Shown: positions 1 through 12,475, counted from the first letter of the stretch. The stretch is 64,000 bases of DNA from Alisma plantago-aquatica (GCA_963693085.1 OY856409.1:1339350915-1339414914); one strand, 5' to 3'. The notes: generated by a model not told the origin, from the sequence alone. Numbers and translations are program-made.

Positions 1-858
1 ACTTGGTAATGAAGGACTAAGAATGAGTTGAAGGCAAAAGTCTTATATGTGTTGTATCGAGTTGTAGACTTCATATAAGGAGCCCTATCGGCCAAGGAGC
101 CAATGTGGGAGCCTCCTATCAGTTTTTTGAGCCTTGGCAAAGGCCATGATGAGAAAAGAACCTCAAGTAGGTGGCATGTGATGAGTTGCAAAGTTCCTTA
201 CAAAAAGTGTATCAGGTTGCTTATTTAATGAGATAAAGATGAGATAACGTGCACCTCATATATGCTTTATCTCATGAAATCAAGTATATATACTTCACCT
301 TTCACCAACTTATGAAAGTTTACGATCCTCATAACCATTTCCCTTGGAGATATCATGAAAAAACCCTTAGGTATCGTGCAAGGAATCTCAAGGATCTATT
401 AGAGCTCGAGCACCAAGCTTTAGGTAAGGCTTTAGTCATCTTCAACCTTGGTTGAAGTAGGATATCGGGTTGTGAATATTTCTTTCTTTCCTTCTTCACC
501 AAGTGCTTATCTATGGTGATCTCTTGTCCATGGAGGAGTTGTGAACAAGCCCTGGACCTTGGAGAGGTTCTTCTTCAACTTTAAGATGTGAATCTTTGGA
601 GATTTGAAGTTAATCACAAGGTGGGTTAAATAACTTGAACCCTATCATGTTATTATTCATCACCTAAATTGTTATACTTAATTAACTACTTTTAATTTTG
701 AAAACTTCTAAAATAGTTGATGAAATTATGAGTTCTAGTATTTTCCTAGACCTATTTCCATGAACTTTAATTGTTAGAATGGAAGTCTAGAGCTTGAAGA
801 AGATGGTATCACTTTATAAAGTGATATTGGGTGCAAGCATGCACATAAGTAGATCTAA

Positions 859-2080
859 CCCGATATGGGTATGAGTAGACATTTCTTGCATGATATGCTT
901 TCCTGATATGCTTGCATGATATGATTGCATGATATGCTTGGATGATATGCTTGCATGATATGGAGTCAAGTATAGACTCTTTGCACGATATAAGATCTAA
1001 AGTATACTTGAAAGCCAATATGAAACCCTAATTTGGGTAACTCGATATGAGTAAAGAATAGCAAGTTCTCTTGCACGATATGACCAAGTAATATATCTTT
1101 GGAACTTGATACCTTGAAGCACACACATCTGGTGCATGATATGAATACTTAAGTAAACCCTAATGAATGATATAAGGTATGGATTCAAGAACAAAGTGTA
1201 ATCCAATATGGTTGGGATACATCTACCCGATATGAAACCCAAGATGGGGTTAACCTGATATGAAGATGGATGCTAGCTCATACATGATATGAGTCATGCT
1301 TGTTGCATGATATGAGAGATACCCCACTTATCCTTATGCATGATACAAGTATAGACTACACCTCTTACACGATATAGAGGTAGTGAACACTCTAATCAAC
1401 ATAGAGTTGAAAACCCAAGATGATGGGTAAACCGAGATGAGTGGTGAATGATACTACATGTATGATATGGGTGACATCCCTTGGATGCTAAGAATAACAC
1501 CTACTCCTACCTTGTGAACAATATAAGGTTCAAATCATGCTTTATGCACGATATGGTATAATCCACCAAATATGGTATAGAATCCTAGAGAATGGTTTGA
1601 AACCCAATATACCCTATCCCTAGTGGAATGGGTTGTGGTATGAGAATTCAATAAGACATCTATAATGTCATGCAATTATATAATAAGGTTGATCCTTGAA
1701 GGAATGAATAGATCATGATTTTAAGGGTTTACCTAACATGGTAACCTGATAAGATACCTATGCGGCTATAAAGAGCTCGATATGATAATCCTAGGTGGTA
1801 AATTAATTTGGTATCTTATATACATATACCACTTTAATGATACATGAGGTGGCATATACTCTATGCCCTTTATGGTGCATACTTGATGCACAATATGACA
1901 CCAAGAATATAGCTTATACTCGATATGGGCTCAAGAAATTAGCTCATATTTAATATAAACCTAATCTGATATGATAAGATATAAATGATAGTCCATCTAA
2001 TGTGGGTTATGATATGTTGGTTAGGGAATTCGTCCTAAACCATGACATGGTGATATGTTTGTACCACATGCCCGATATGA
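859..2080 (+). repeat. Dispersed GATATG motif array in the 5' LTR of element A
   Basis: I count 22 exact copies of GATATG in about 1.2 kb, usually as CACGATATG, CATGATATG or CCCGATATG, plus many one-base variants (AATATG, GATATA). Spacing is irregular, from about 10 to over 100 bp. The densest part is 893-962. A hexamer would occur less than once here by chance. The motif is almost always in the same orientation. It looks like an eroded minisatellite or a cluster of binding sites in U3; no function can be assigned from sequence. Confidence 0.8.
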
Positions 2081-2555
2081 ATATATGACATGAAGTAAAG
2101 GATATGGTTTAAAGTTTAAATATGATAATACCTACATCTTGATACTAAATATGGAAGAGACACTTCAATCATGTGTGATTGATTGAGTGACATATGTTGA
2201 ATGAGGTGTTCAATGAAAAACAAGGTGAATGACTAATGATGGACTAATATCCCTGAAAGAGGAGGATTTAACCAAAAATATGATGTATTCAATATCCTAG
2301 AGAGAATGAGAGAGAAACAAATACTTTGTGTTGATAAACATTTCATGATAAATGATGAGAATAAATAAGTACTTATGATATCAATATATGCTCCTAGATG
2401 TGGGAAGCAATGAATTAGGGTTTGGATTAATAATATGAACATGAAACCCTTTTTGGCTATAAAGATAAATCCTAACCCTAATCATGGGAAGGTTGTATTT
2501 CTCTTATTGCATAAGCCTTATAAGGCATGTTAAATACTTGTATAACAAGTATAAT

Positions 2556-2713
2556 GTGTAATGGCCTTATAAGACATATGAATAAGTTGTTGCCTAGTGA
2601 AAGGTGACAATATGTGTAATGGCCTTGTGAGCCATGTGAATAAGTTGTTGCCTAGTGAGAGGTGACAAGATGTGTAATGGCCTTGTGAGCCATATGGAAT
2701 ACTTGTACAACAA
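2556..2713 (+). repeat. 58-bp tandem repeat in the 5' LTR of element A (about 2.7 copies)
   Basis: Units start at 2556, 2614 and 2672, each opening with GTGTAATGGCCTT and containing TAAGTTGTTGCCTAGTGA. The period is exactly 58 bp and the third unit is incomplete. The same array with the same period occurs in the 3' LTR. Confidence 0.88.
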
Positions 2714-3747
2714 GTAAAATGAATACCTGGGTCTAAGGACCTAGAGGTAATGATTATCTGTTATAGAGATAACAATGTTGTGTGATGATCCAAGGGTCTG
2801 AATACCCAGATCTAGTAATCTGTGAAGGGATGAGAACTCCCAGTAATGTGATGAGGGACTGAGATCCCGAGTATCATGTGTCTTAAAGAGTTGAAAAGTA
2901 CATGATAAATGTATTACACCTTTCATTGTAGCATTTGTTGTGATTAATAATGATGACTTGTTTGATGGTAAAAGAATGTTCTAATTCATGTAATACATCA
3001 TTAGGAACCATAAAACATTGCCCTGACCATAGATCCATCAGTGTCAGAACTTGCTGAATGGTGAAACGGGTTTCCCACGGCATAACCCGGAATGCATATT
3101 TTTGAATATGTGGGGGCATGGAGGCTAAGTGTCCATGACTCAATAATAAGGTCTCAATAGAGCATGGTGAACTAACCCGTGGCTCAGAGCATGGTGCCTA
3201 TGTGACCATGGCTCAGAGTATGGTGCCTAAGTGACCATAAGTCAATAACTGGGGACGGTTGTTGCAGATGTTCCCCTAAGAGAGCACAGTTGACCCTGTG
3301 GCGCTAAGAGAGGATGCATACATACCCTGGCACAATTATATTGCAGCTGACATGAGATGTCCTACTAAGCCTAAGTGGTCTCGTACTGACCGAGACAAGG
3401 GAGGTCATGGCAACCGACTCTTCCATTGACCTTGTATGGTATCGACTTGTGAGAAGTTTATGGTCGGTTGGAGATGAACACGGTATGCTTCATCTCTGCA
3501 GGGCTCAAGTGTTATTGTAAAATATGTTCAGCCGTGTAGCATATCTGCTTAAGGATCGAATACAGAAAACATTGTTTGATGCACAATTCAGTTATACATC
3601 TTAGTTGATAGATGTTATTTTTGTTTATTTACATTCCTTGCAAAGCAGATAGATGGTTTATAACTCTACCATGGGTAGATGCAATGTTCTCCTTAAGAAA
3701 GGAGATTATCTTATTCTATTCATACAATGATTAATCCTACATGTTAA

Positions 3748-3754
3748 TATAAAA
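3748..3754 (+). promoter_or_regulatory. Candidate TATA box of the element A 5' LTR
   Basis: TATAAAA followed by GAACCCC, about 570 bp before the LTR end. The equivalent site in the 3' LTR is also TATAAAA. Position and conservation in both LTRs fit a core promoter, but the transcription start was not determined. Confidence 0.35.
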
Positions 3755-4322
3755 GAACCCCTGCTCAATTTTATAATGTTTATCTACAAAAAATAATATG
3801 GTCGACGGAGAGTTATATCTCTCACTGGGACAATTGCCTCACCCCGTGGGATCCACAACTTTTTAGGTGGACATGTATGAGGCGGTGGAGACCTTGTTGC
3901 AAAGGAGGAACAACATCTGAGGTAGTAGTGACAACTCAGGTTGAGTGTATTATCTGTCGTGTCTTGTAGATAGAAGTCATATGTGTCATCTCTGTACTCT
4001 CAGGTCCTAAGAGTTGGTTCATAATGGTTTCATGAACAATCTGATATTTTGGCTTGTATGTCTTGAGGTTTTATGTTGCTCCAGTATGTATTTTGATAGA
4101 GCAACTATTATATGTTGTCCTCAAGATGAGATGAAACAATGTTGTACAATGTAAATCAAGATATGTATGGGTTTTGGATCTTTTAGTAAAAGTTTTCTGA
4201 TCAAGGATATCCTTGCAAAATGGTTTTAAATTTTAGTTATTTTTGTTAATCCGCTGATTATGTTTAATTCTGCTTAATTAGTAACAATTTGTTTGTCAGT
4301 TTGATGACGGTCGTTACAAGTT

Positions 4323-4335
4323 TGGGTATCAGAGC
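4323..4335 (+). promoter_or_regulatory. Primer binding site of element A (initiator tRNA-Met type)
   Basis: TGGGTATCAGAGC starts four bases after the LTR end. It matches the usual plant tRNA-iMet complement TGGTATCAGAGC except for one extra G. It marks the 5' LTR/interior boundary and sets the element on the plus strand. Confidence 0.82.
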
Positions 4336-7206
4336 TTAAGGTTCGTTGAGTCTACAGAGACATAGGACTAAGGTGTTGAGTCTGTGTTAGTGTCCTCCAG
4401 TATACCATATAGTGACTTTCGCTTATGTAGAAGAAAGGGTAAAGTTTATAAATGACTAGGGAACACGAAGAACACATTGCTGAGAGCAATGTTGTTGCAC
4501 CAGGAGAGGGTGCAAGGGATCAGGAAAAAGAAGAATGAGTGTCTAAGAATTCCTATCTTGACCCAATCAGGATAGAGAATCCTACTTTTTATGCTCTTGT
4601 GAGGCAAGTTAGGACAACAGTGATGCATATAGTAGACTGGATACTAGCATTACAACTGAGGTTACCAGTCCTCAATATAGAAACTTTGGGTTTTGAAAAG
4701 GTTCCTGAATGACATAGTCATGTTGGAACAGTGGAAAATGTGGGAAGGAATGACATATGGCAAGAAAGTAGACTCTTCCATAAGTATAGACAGATAGTAC
4801 ATTTGTAATGGCAGTGCCCAAGGAGGGGCACTAAGCTGAGAATGAAGGAAATGTCTCTACAATTCTAGAGACATTTGTCTAGTTGTTCTAAAAAGCCAAA
4901 GTTTTTGGTGCCACCAGTGCAATAAATGCCTACTGCACCAAGGCAGTAGTCATTATGTGAGAGCAAAAGACCTAACTTTCCATCTATAATAACTCATGAA
5001 TTAGCATTTATATCGGTAATAAGACTGATAAGACCATAGTACGAGGACAAGACATGTTATAGATATGGACATGTTGAGCAAAAAGGAAGGAAAAGACCCA
5101 ACAACTGAGGTAGACTCAGTAGGGCTTATGAAAGTTACAGCCCAATAATGTAAAGAGGCAAAAGCAATAACATGAAACAGCTAGACTCTATATGTTGAGT
5201 CAACCTGAAGCGGTAGATGATTGTGAGGGATAACAATCAGATAGAGCTTTTTCATTTTAATATGCCTTCTCTTGATGTTATCTGATAATCATAAGAAGGA
5301 TTGTTGTTATTGACTCCCCTATTGATTGCCAAATGGGAACACAGGGAAGAAATGATCAGGACTAGAATTTATATTCTGTTCAATATTCTTTTAAATGCTT
5401 TATAATTGCTCTTATCTATGTGAAAGAGTATGCGGTGTAAAGGTGATGCCTGGAGAAAAATCCAGGGTTACTAAGTTTTATGTTCTTGATGGTATGAAAA
5501 TTAAGGAATATGATAGTAAACAAAGTGCATACTACCTAATATTAGTGATTGTATACCCTGGCCAGGTTTTCAACTATTGAAGATAAGGTAAGTATGGAAC
5601 TCTTAGATTGTTATCTTTCTGATTACTCTGATCAAGTAGTCATTCTAAAACAATCTAGTGAGTATAAAGAAATTGGAAATATGGCATGGACATTTGTATC
5701 ACATCCTAAGTGCAATAAAGAGGAATCTGAGATGATCTCAGATCAATCTGTATGTATGAGGAAATAAAGAGTGTAATCCTCATGATAAGAAAATGAGAAT
5801 AAGGGAGATGATCCCTGCTTGATAAAGTCTGTGTGAATAGTAAAGATCTTTTCCCATAATGCGGAAATGGGGAATGTGATAAAACCATGAAATGTCCATA
5901 AACATGTTAGCCAATAATAAAGAAAGGGATGATGATATGTAATCATCCATATAATTCCTATGCAGACGGCAAGGAACCTGAGATGCAACAAGTCTAAATG
6001 ACTCATGAATAGTGGAAGTTCATGTAATGATCTTAGGAGATGATGATGTCTCCTCTTTGATAAACAACCCTGGGTAATGATGGGGTGATGAAAGGAATAT
6101 GTTCCTTTGTGTTCTTTCCTTTCAGTAACTTGGCAATCAAGTGAGTCTGAGGACACTTGATGTGCCTGAGTTAGAAGTGATTTGTGATGGATACTTAGAA
6201 AAGTATCAGTTTGTCATGGACTTTGGTTCCAAGATAAATATATGTGTAATATATTATGTCCCAAGATAAAAGAAAGATCCTTTTGTATGTTGACTCTGGT
6301 ATTAACAATAGAAAAATGGATATGATAAAAATATGATGTGTTTTCGACACATGTAAAGGATACCAAGATAAGAAATTTTGGTATCCAAGATGTGCCAGAA
6401 GGTATGTGAGAGTGTGAATATGACTCTTGATAAGATGAATAATGTTTGGTTCTCTAGAAGGGACAACCTTGAGATAACTCTAGTAGGAAAATCATATGTT
6501 AGGGGTTTATGCTCTGCATAAACATAACCTTGATAAAGATGTTTTATTTGAAAAAAAAATTGCAGAATCATTTTGGGAAGAAACTTATCAGGCTAAGGAT
6601 AATTCTTTAAATGTGTCCCTATTTATATCTGTTGAAGAAGATTACTCATAACATCTAGAGATATCTCTGAGATAAGTTCTTCTTTAATAAGTGGCCTCTC
6701 CTTATAACAAGGGAATGTACAACTAATAAGAAAATTGGTACAAGTCGTAAGAAAGTTTTGTGTTGTGTCAAACGGAATTAGAATGGAATTGAAAATATAT
6801 GATAAGACTTGTAAAGACCCAAGTGGGTGACAAAACGTAATCGTGATCTCTCCTTGAAAGATAAATGCTAAACTGAGTGAGGAGTATGGAAACTCGCTAG
6901 AATCTTGTCACATAAAAGATATGGGTCAATAAGGTTTGACACCTAAATTATTCATAATAATTCTCTGACTCAGAAAGTGTTACTTGACACAGAAGTTGAC
7001 TTCACAGTCAGTGATGGATAAAACAATTGAGTATGGATCATGTATGATAGATCTTATCATGATCTTTTATGAAAGGGCTTTGTGCTGGTCAAAGTTCTTT
7101 GGCATCTCCATGACATCAAGATGTTATGTGGAGACTTGATGATATGATGCATGAACGACAATGGTCTTCCTCCATCTGGGATTTCGGGGATGAAATCCTT
7201 ATTAGG
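4336..7206 (+). pseudogene. Decayed gag-pol interior of element A
   Basis: No reading frame longer than about 140 codons survives, and those present do not look like retroelement proteins. Two weak remnants can be read. At 5055-5099 CYRYGHVEQKGRKRP looks like a damaged gag zinc knuckle: the second Cys is Tyr, and the rest of the knuckle is lost. At about 7085-7206 the reading KVLWHLHDIKMLC, then ISGMKSLL, resembles the very end of a chromoviral polyprotein (after integrase) that precedes the polypurine tract in Tekay/Del elements. No RT, RNase H or integrase motif can be recognised. At 2.9 kb the interior is far shorter than the roughly 5 kb needed for a full gag-pol, so large parts are deleted. 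The assignment to a Tekay-like ancestor is inference from these scraps and the junctions. Confidence 0.5.
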
Positions 7207-8705
7207 GGCTTATAATTGTAATACCCCTGACCAGGGTTATGGCTTAACCCTAGAAGTTTTTCTTAAGTAAGATACTTACAAACTGGTTCTAATCTTGTGA
7301 AAAGAAATTAAGTCTTCTGGTGAAGTTTGTTTCCAAGATTGAGCTTGATTGCAAACTATTTGTGCATTACATAAAAGTATGAGTGAAAAGTGCAATTTAC
7401 CCAAGATGAGGGGTCACATTGCAAATAACACATGTGGAATGTGTTCTAAGTGTTTTGGTATCATAAGAAAGAGATTAATGATAAGTGGTGGCATGTGGAA
7501 AGCCTAAATCCCAAGTTACAACTCATTTGAATAATGCTAGTACCTTGTACACCAATTTTGGTAAAATTTGTAATTTACCCAATATGTAGGGTTAAAATGT
7601 AAATTAACACCTCTAGAGTGTCCCTACTCCCTCTATGTATCTTTTAGAGGAAAGAGAAAGAAGGATACACTATGTTTGAATCACCTTTGAGTGGTGATAC
7701 TCTTGGTAATGAAGGACCAAGAATGAGTTGAAGGCAAGAGCCTTATATGTGTTGTATCGAGTTGTAGACTTCATGAAAGGAGCCCTATCGCCCAAGGAGC
7801 CAATGTGGGAGCCTCCTATCGGTTTGTTGAGACTTGAAAAAGGCCATGATGGGAAAAGCACCTCAAGGAGGTGGCCCATGATGATTTTCAAAGTTCCTTA
7901 CAAAAAGTGTATCAGGTTGCTTATTTAATGAGATAAAGATGAGATAACTTGCCCAACAAGATAATTAAGGGCCGAAATATTGTCTCTAGGTTATCCCCAA
8001 GACTCTTGCATGACAAGATATACATGTGTGCATGCATGTCCATGTGTCAACCATGCATGGCCATGTGTCATCTAGTAGCAGGAGGGGAAGACACCTCATA
8101 TATGCTTTATCTCATGAAACCAAGTTTATATACTTCACCTTTCACCAACTTATGAAAGTTTACGATCCTCATAACCATTTCCCTTGGTTATATCGTGCAA
8201 AGACCCTTAGGTATTGTGAAAGGAATCTCAAGGAGCTAGGAGAGCTCGAGCACCAAGCTTTAGGTAAGGCTTTAGTCATCTTCAACCTTGGTTGAAGTAG
8301 GATATCAGGTTGTGAATATTTCTTTCTTTCCTTCTTCACCAAGTGCTTATGTATGGTGATCTGTTGTCCATGGAGGAGTTTTGAACAAGCCCTGGACCTT
8401 GGAGAGGTTCTTCTTCAACCTTAGGACATGAAGTTTTGGATCTTGGAGCTTTGAAGCTGATCACATGGTGGGTTATATAACTTGAACCCTATCATGTTAT
8501 TATTCATCACCTAAATTGCTATACTTAATGAACTACTTTTAATTCCGAAATCTTCTAAAATAGTTGATGAAATTATGAGTTCTAGTAGTTTCCTAGAGCT
8601 ATTTCCATGAACTTTAACTATTAGAATGGAGGTCTAGAGCTTGAAGAAGATGGTATCACTTTATAAAGTGATATCGGGTTCAAGCATGCACACAAGTAGC
8701 TCTAA

Positions 8706-9927
8706 CCCGATATGGGTATGAGTAGACATTTCTTGAACAATATGCTTGCATGATATGCATGCCTGATATGCTTGCACTATATTCTTGGACGATATGCTTG
8801 CACGATATGGAGTCAAGTATAGACTCTTTGCACCATATAAGGTCTAAAGTATACTTGAAAACCAATATGAAACCCTAATTTGGGTAACCCGATATGAGTA
8901 AAGAATAGCAAGTGCTCTTCCACGATATGACCAAGTAATATATTTTTGGAACTTGATACCTTGAAGCACACACATCTAGTGCACGATATGAATACTTAAG
9001 TAAACTCTAATGAATGATATAAGGTATGGATTCAATAACAAAGTGTAATCTGATATGGTTGGGATACATCTACCCAATATGAAACCCAAGATGGGGTTAA
9101 TCCGATATGAAGATTGATGCTGGCTCATACATGATATGAGTCATGCTTGTTGCATGATATGAGAGATACCCCACTTATCTTTATGCATGATACAAGTCTA
9201 GACTACACCTCTTACACGATATAGAGGTAGTGAACACTCTAATCAACATAGAGTTGAAAACCCAAGATGATGGGTAAACTGAGATGAGTGGTGAATGATA
9301 CAATATGTATGATATGGGTGACATCCCTTGGATGCTAAGAATAACACCTAATCCTACCTTGTGAACAATATAAGGTTCCAATCATGCTTTATGCATGATA
9401 TGGTATAATCCACCAAATGTGGTATAGAATCCTAGAGAATGGTTTGAAACCTGATATACCCTATCCCTAGTGGAATGGGTTGTGGTATGAGAACTCAATA
9501 AGACATCTATAATGTCATGCAATTATATAATAAGGTTGATCCTTGAAGGAATGAAGAGATCATGAGTTTAAGGTTTTACCTAACATGGTAACCTGATAAG
9601 ATACCTATCCGTCTATAAAGTGCTCGATATGATAATCCTAGGTGGTAAATTAAGTTGGTATCTTGTATATATATACCACTTAAATTATACATGAGGAGGC
9701 ATATACTCTATGCCCGATATGGTGCATACTTGTTGCACGATATGACGCCAATCATATAGCTTATACCCGATATGGGGTCAAACACTTTGCTCATATTTAA
9801 TATATAGCTAATCTAATAGGATAAGATATAAGTGATAGTCCATCTGATGTGGGTTATGATATGTTGGTTAGGGAATACGTCCTAAACCATCACATGGTGA
9901 TATGGTTGTACCACATGCCCGATATGA
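8706..9927 (+). repeat. Dispersed GATATG motif array in the 3' LTR of element A
   Basis: Counterpart of the array at 859-2080. Most motif positions are shared, but several copies differ by one base between LTRs (for example CATGATATG against CACGATATG, or GATATG against AATATG), so sites have been lost and gained since insertion. Confidence 0.8.
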
Positions 9928-10403
9928 ATATATGACATGAAGTAAAGGATGTGGTTTAAATTTTATATATGATATTACCTACATCTTGATACTCAATATG
10001 GAAGAAACACTTCAATCATGTGTGATTGATTGAGTGACATATGTTGAATGTTGTGTTTAATGAAAAAAAAGGTGAATGACTAATGATGGACTAATATTCC
10101 ATAAAGTGGAGGATTTAACCAAAAATATGATGTATTCAATATCCTAGAGAGGATGAGAGAGAAACACATACTTTGTGTTGATAAACATTTCATGATAAAT
10201 GATGAGAATAAATAAGTACTTATGATATCAATATATGCTCCTAGATGTGTGGAGCAATGAATTAGGGTTTTTATTAATAATATGAACATGAAACCCTTTT
10301 CAACTATACAGAGACACCCTAACCCTAATGATGGGAAGGTTGTATTTCTCTTATTGCATAAGCCTTGTAAGGCATGTTAAATACTTGTATAACAAGTATA
10401 ATA

Positions 10404-10556
10404 TGTAATGGCCTTGTAAGCCATATGAATAAGTTGTTGCCTAGTAAGAGGTGACAAGATGTGTAATGACCTTGTGAGCCATGTGAATAATTTGTTGCCT
10501 AGTGAGAGGTGACAAGATGTGTAATGGCCTTGTGAGCCATATGGAATACTTGTACA
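10404..10556 (+). repeat. 58-bp tandem repeat in the 3' LTR of element A
   Basis: Units begin at 10404, 10462 and 10520 (TGTAATG followed by CCTTG), period 58 bp, last unit partial. Same copy number as in the 5' LTR, so the expansion predates insertion. Confidence 0.88.
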
Positions 10557-11607
10557 ACAAGTAAAATGAATATTTCGGTCTAAGGACCTAGAGGTAATGA
10601 TTATCTGTTATATAGATAACAATGTTGTGTGATGATCCAAGGGTTTGAATACCTAGATCCAGTAGTCATAATAATGATGATGTGAAGGGATGAGAACTCC
10701 CAGTAATGTGATGAGGGATTGAGATCTTGAGTATCATCTGTCTTAAAGAGTTGAAAAGTATGTGATAAATGTATTACACATTTCTTTGTAGAATTTGTTG
10801 TGATTAATAATGATGACTTGTTTGATCATAAAAGAATGTTATAATACATGTAATACATCATTAGGAACCATAAAACACTGCCCTGGACATAGATCCATCA
10901 ATGTCAGAACTTGCTGAATGGTGAAACGGGTTTCCCGCAGCATAACCCAGAGTGCATATTTTTGAATATGTGGGGGCATGGAGCCTAAGTGTCCATGACT
11001 CAATAAGAATGTCTCAATAGAGTACTGTGAACTGACCCGTGGCTCAAAGCATGGTACCTATGTGACCATGGCTCAGAGTATGGTGCCTAAGTGACCATAA
11101 CTCAATAACTGGGGACGGTTGCTGCAGATGTACCCCTAAGAGAGCATAGTTGACGTTGTGGCTCTAAGCGAGGATGCCTAAATACCCTGGCACATCTATA
11201 TTATAGCTGATACGAGATGTCTTGCTAAGCCTAAGTGGTCTCGTAGTGACCGAGATAAGGGAGGTCATGGCAACCGACTCTTCCATTGACCTTGTGTGGT
11301 ACCAACTTGTGAGAAGTTTGTGGTCGATTGGAGATGAATGGGGTATGCTTCATCTCCTCATGGCATAAGTGTGATTGTAAAATATGTTCAGCCGTGTAGC
11401 AAATCTGCTTAAGGATCAAATACAGAAAACATTGTTTGATGCGCAATTCAGTTATACATATTAGTTGATAGATGTTATTTATGTTTCTTTACATTCCTTG
11501 CAAAGCATACATATGATTTATAACTCTACCATGGGTAGATGCAATGTTCTCCTTAAGAAAGGATATTATCTTATTCTATTCATATAATGATTAATCCTAC
11601 CTATTAA

Positions 11608-11614
11608 TATAAAA
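11608..11614 (+). promoter_or_regulatory. Candidate TATA box of the element A 3' LTR
   Basis: TATAAAA followed by GGACCCC, conserved with the site at 3748 in the other LTR. Only position and sequence support it. Confidence 0.35.
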
Positions 11615-12294
11615 GGACCCCTGCTCAGTTTATAATGTTTATCTGCAATAATAATATGGTCGGTGGAGAGTTATATCTCTCGCTGGAACAATTGTCTCAC
11701 CCCGTGGGATCCACAATTTTTTAGGTGGACATGTACGAGGCGGTGGAGACCTTGCTGTAGAGGAGGAACAATAGCTGAGGCAGTAGTGACAGCTCAGGTT
11801 GAGTGTACTGTCCGTCGTGTCTTGTAGATACAAATCCTATGTGTCGTCTTTGTACTCTCAGGTCCTTAGAGTTGGTTCGTAATGGTTTCATGAACAATTT
11901 GAGATTTTGTCTTATATGCCTCAAGGTTTTATGTTACTCCAGTATGTATTTTGATAGATCAACTATTATATGTTGTCCTCAAGATGAGATGAAACAATGT
12001 TGTATAATGTAAATCAAGATATGTATGGGTTTTGGATCTTCCAGTAAAAGTTTTCTGATCAAGGATCTCCTTGCAAAATGGTTTTAAATTTTAGTGATTT
12101 TTGTTAATCCGCTGATTATGTTTAATTCCGCTTAATTTGTAATGATTTTTTTTCGGTTTGATGATGGTCGTTACACTTGCCATTCTGAAAATTTCCTCCA
12201 ACAATAGTAAATGACAAGATGCATGTTAATTACAACAAAATTTAGCATAATCTAAATGCAGGACTAGAACCCATATAATCCAGACCAAGAGTTG

Positions 12295-12475
12295 GAGGAC
12301 TAAAACCTCATTGGAAAATAAATATATAATGGTTGGTGGACTAAAACCTTATTTCCTGATAGGAGGACTAAAACTTCAGTGCATCATATATATGATATGT
12401 GGAAAGAGGGAACAAACCCCATTGCTTGACGGGAGGAATAAACACTTAGTGCCAGGAGGAATAAAACCTAGTACC
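12295..12475 (+). repeat. Imperfect repeat of GGAGGACTAAAACCT-like phrases
   Basis: Five to six imperfect copies (GGAGGACTAAAACCT, GGTGGACTAAAACCT, GGAGGACTAAAACTT, GGAGGAATAAACACT, GGAGGAATAAAACCT) at irregular spacing of about 30-70 bp. A short-motif cluster inside LTR-like sequence, comparable in style to the GATATG array of element A. Confidence 0.6.

Larger units (their letters stand above)
1..4318 (+). repeat. 5' LTR of element A (first ~0.48 kb missing from window)
   Basis: Base 1 aligns with 7701 of the 3' LTR, so about 484 bases of this LTR lie upstream of the window. It ends GTTACA at 4318, directly before the primer binding site. Compared with the 3' LTR it lacks about 140 bp: the stretch at about 7950-8089 is absent at about position 250. 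It carries the GATATG motif array (859-2080), the 58-bp tandem repeat (2556-2713) and a TATA-like box at 3748. Short reading frames such as 249-455 and 2883-3143 recur, disrupted, in the other LTR and are not genes. Confidence 0.9.
1..12175 (+). mobile_element. Element A: non-autonomous Tekay/Del-like Ty3-Gypsy LTR retrotransposon (5' end outside window)
   Basis: Positions 1-4318 and 7701-12175 are the same sequence twice in direct orientation, the signature of two LTRs. The complete 3' copy (7217-12175) starts TGTAATACCCC and ends GTTACA, giving TGTAA/TTACA inverted ends. The 5' LTR is followed at once by a tRNA-Met-type primer binding site. The 3' LTR is preceded by a weak polypurine stretch and by a decayed polyprotein end of the kind found in Tekay/Del chromoviruses. 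The interior is only 2.9 kb against 4.96-kb LTRs and has no intact reading frame, so the element is non-autonomous or gutted. In the stretches compared by eye the LTRs differ at roughly 3-10% of positions. The 5' target-site duplication lies outside the window and cannot be checked. Lineage assignment rests on termini and junction motifs, not on a preserved RT. Confidence 0.85.
7217..12175 (+). repeat. 3' LTR of element A (complete, 4,959 bp)
   Basis: Begins TGTAATACCCCTGACC directly after AGGGGCTTATAAT and ends GTTACA, then unique DNA (CTTGC). From 7701 on it matches the 5' LTR nearly base for base. It holds the full-length version of the segment missing at about position 250 of the 5' LTR, the GATATG array, the 58-bp repeat and a TATA-like box. 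At nearly 5 kb it is long for a plant LTR. Confidence 0.88.

Noticed and set aside
893..962. CRISPR-like array
   Set aside because: Repeat word is six to ten bases with irregular spacing; it is an LTR motif array in plant DNA.
2460..2480. Telomere-like CCCTAACCCT (also at about 10316)
   Set aside because: Only two to three units, repeated because it lies in both LTRs of element A.
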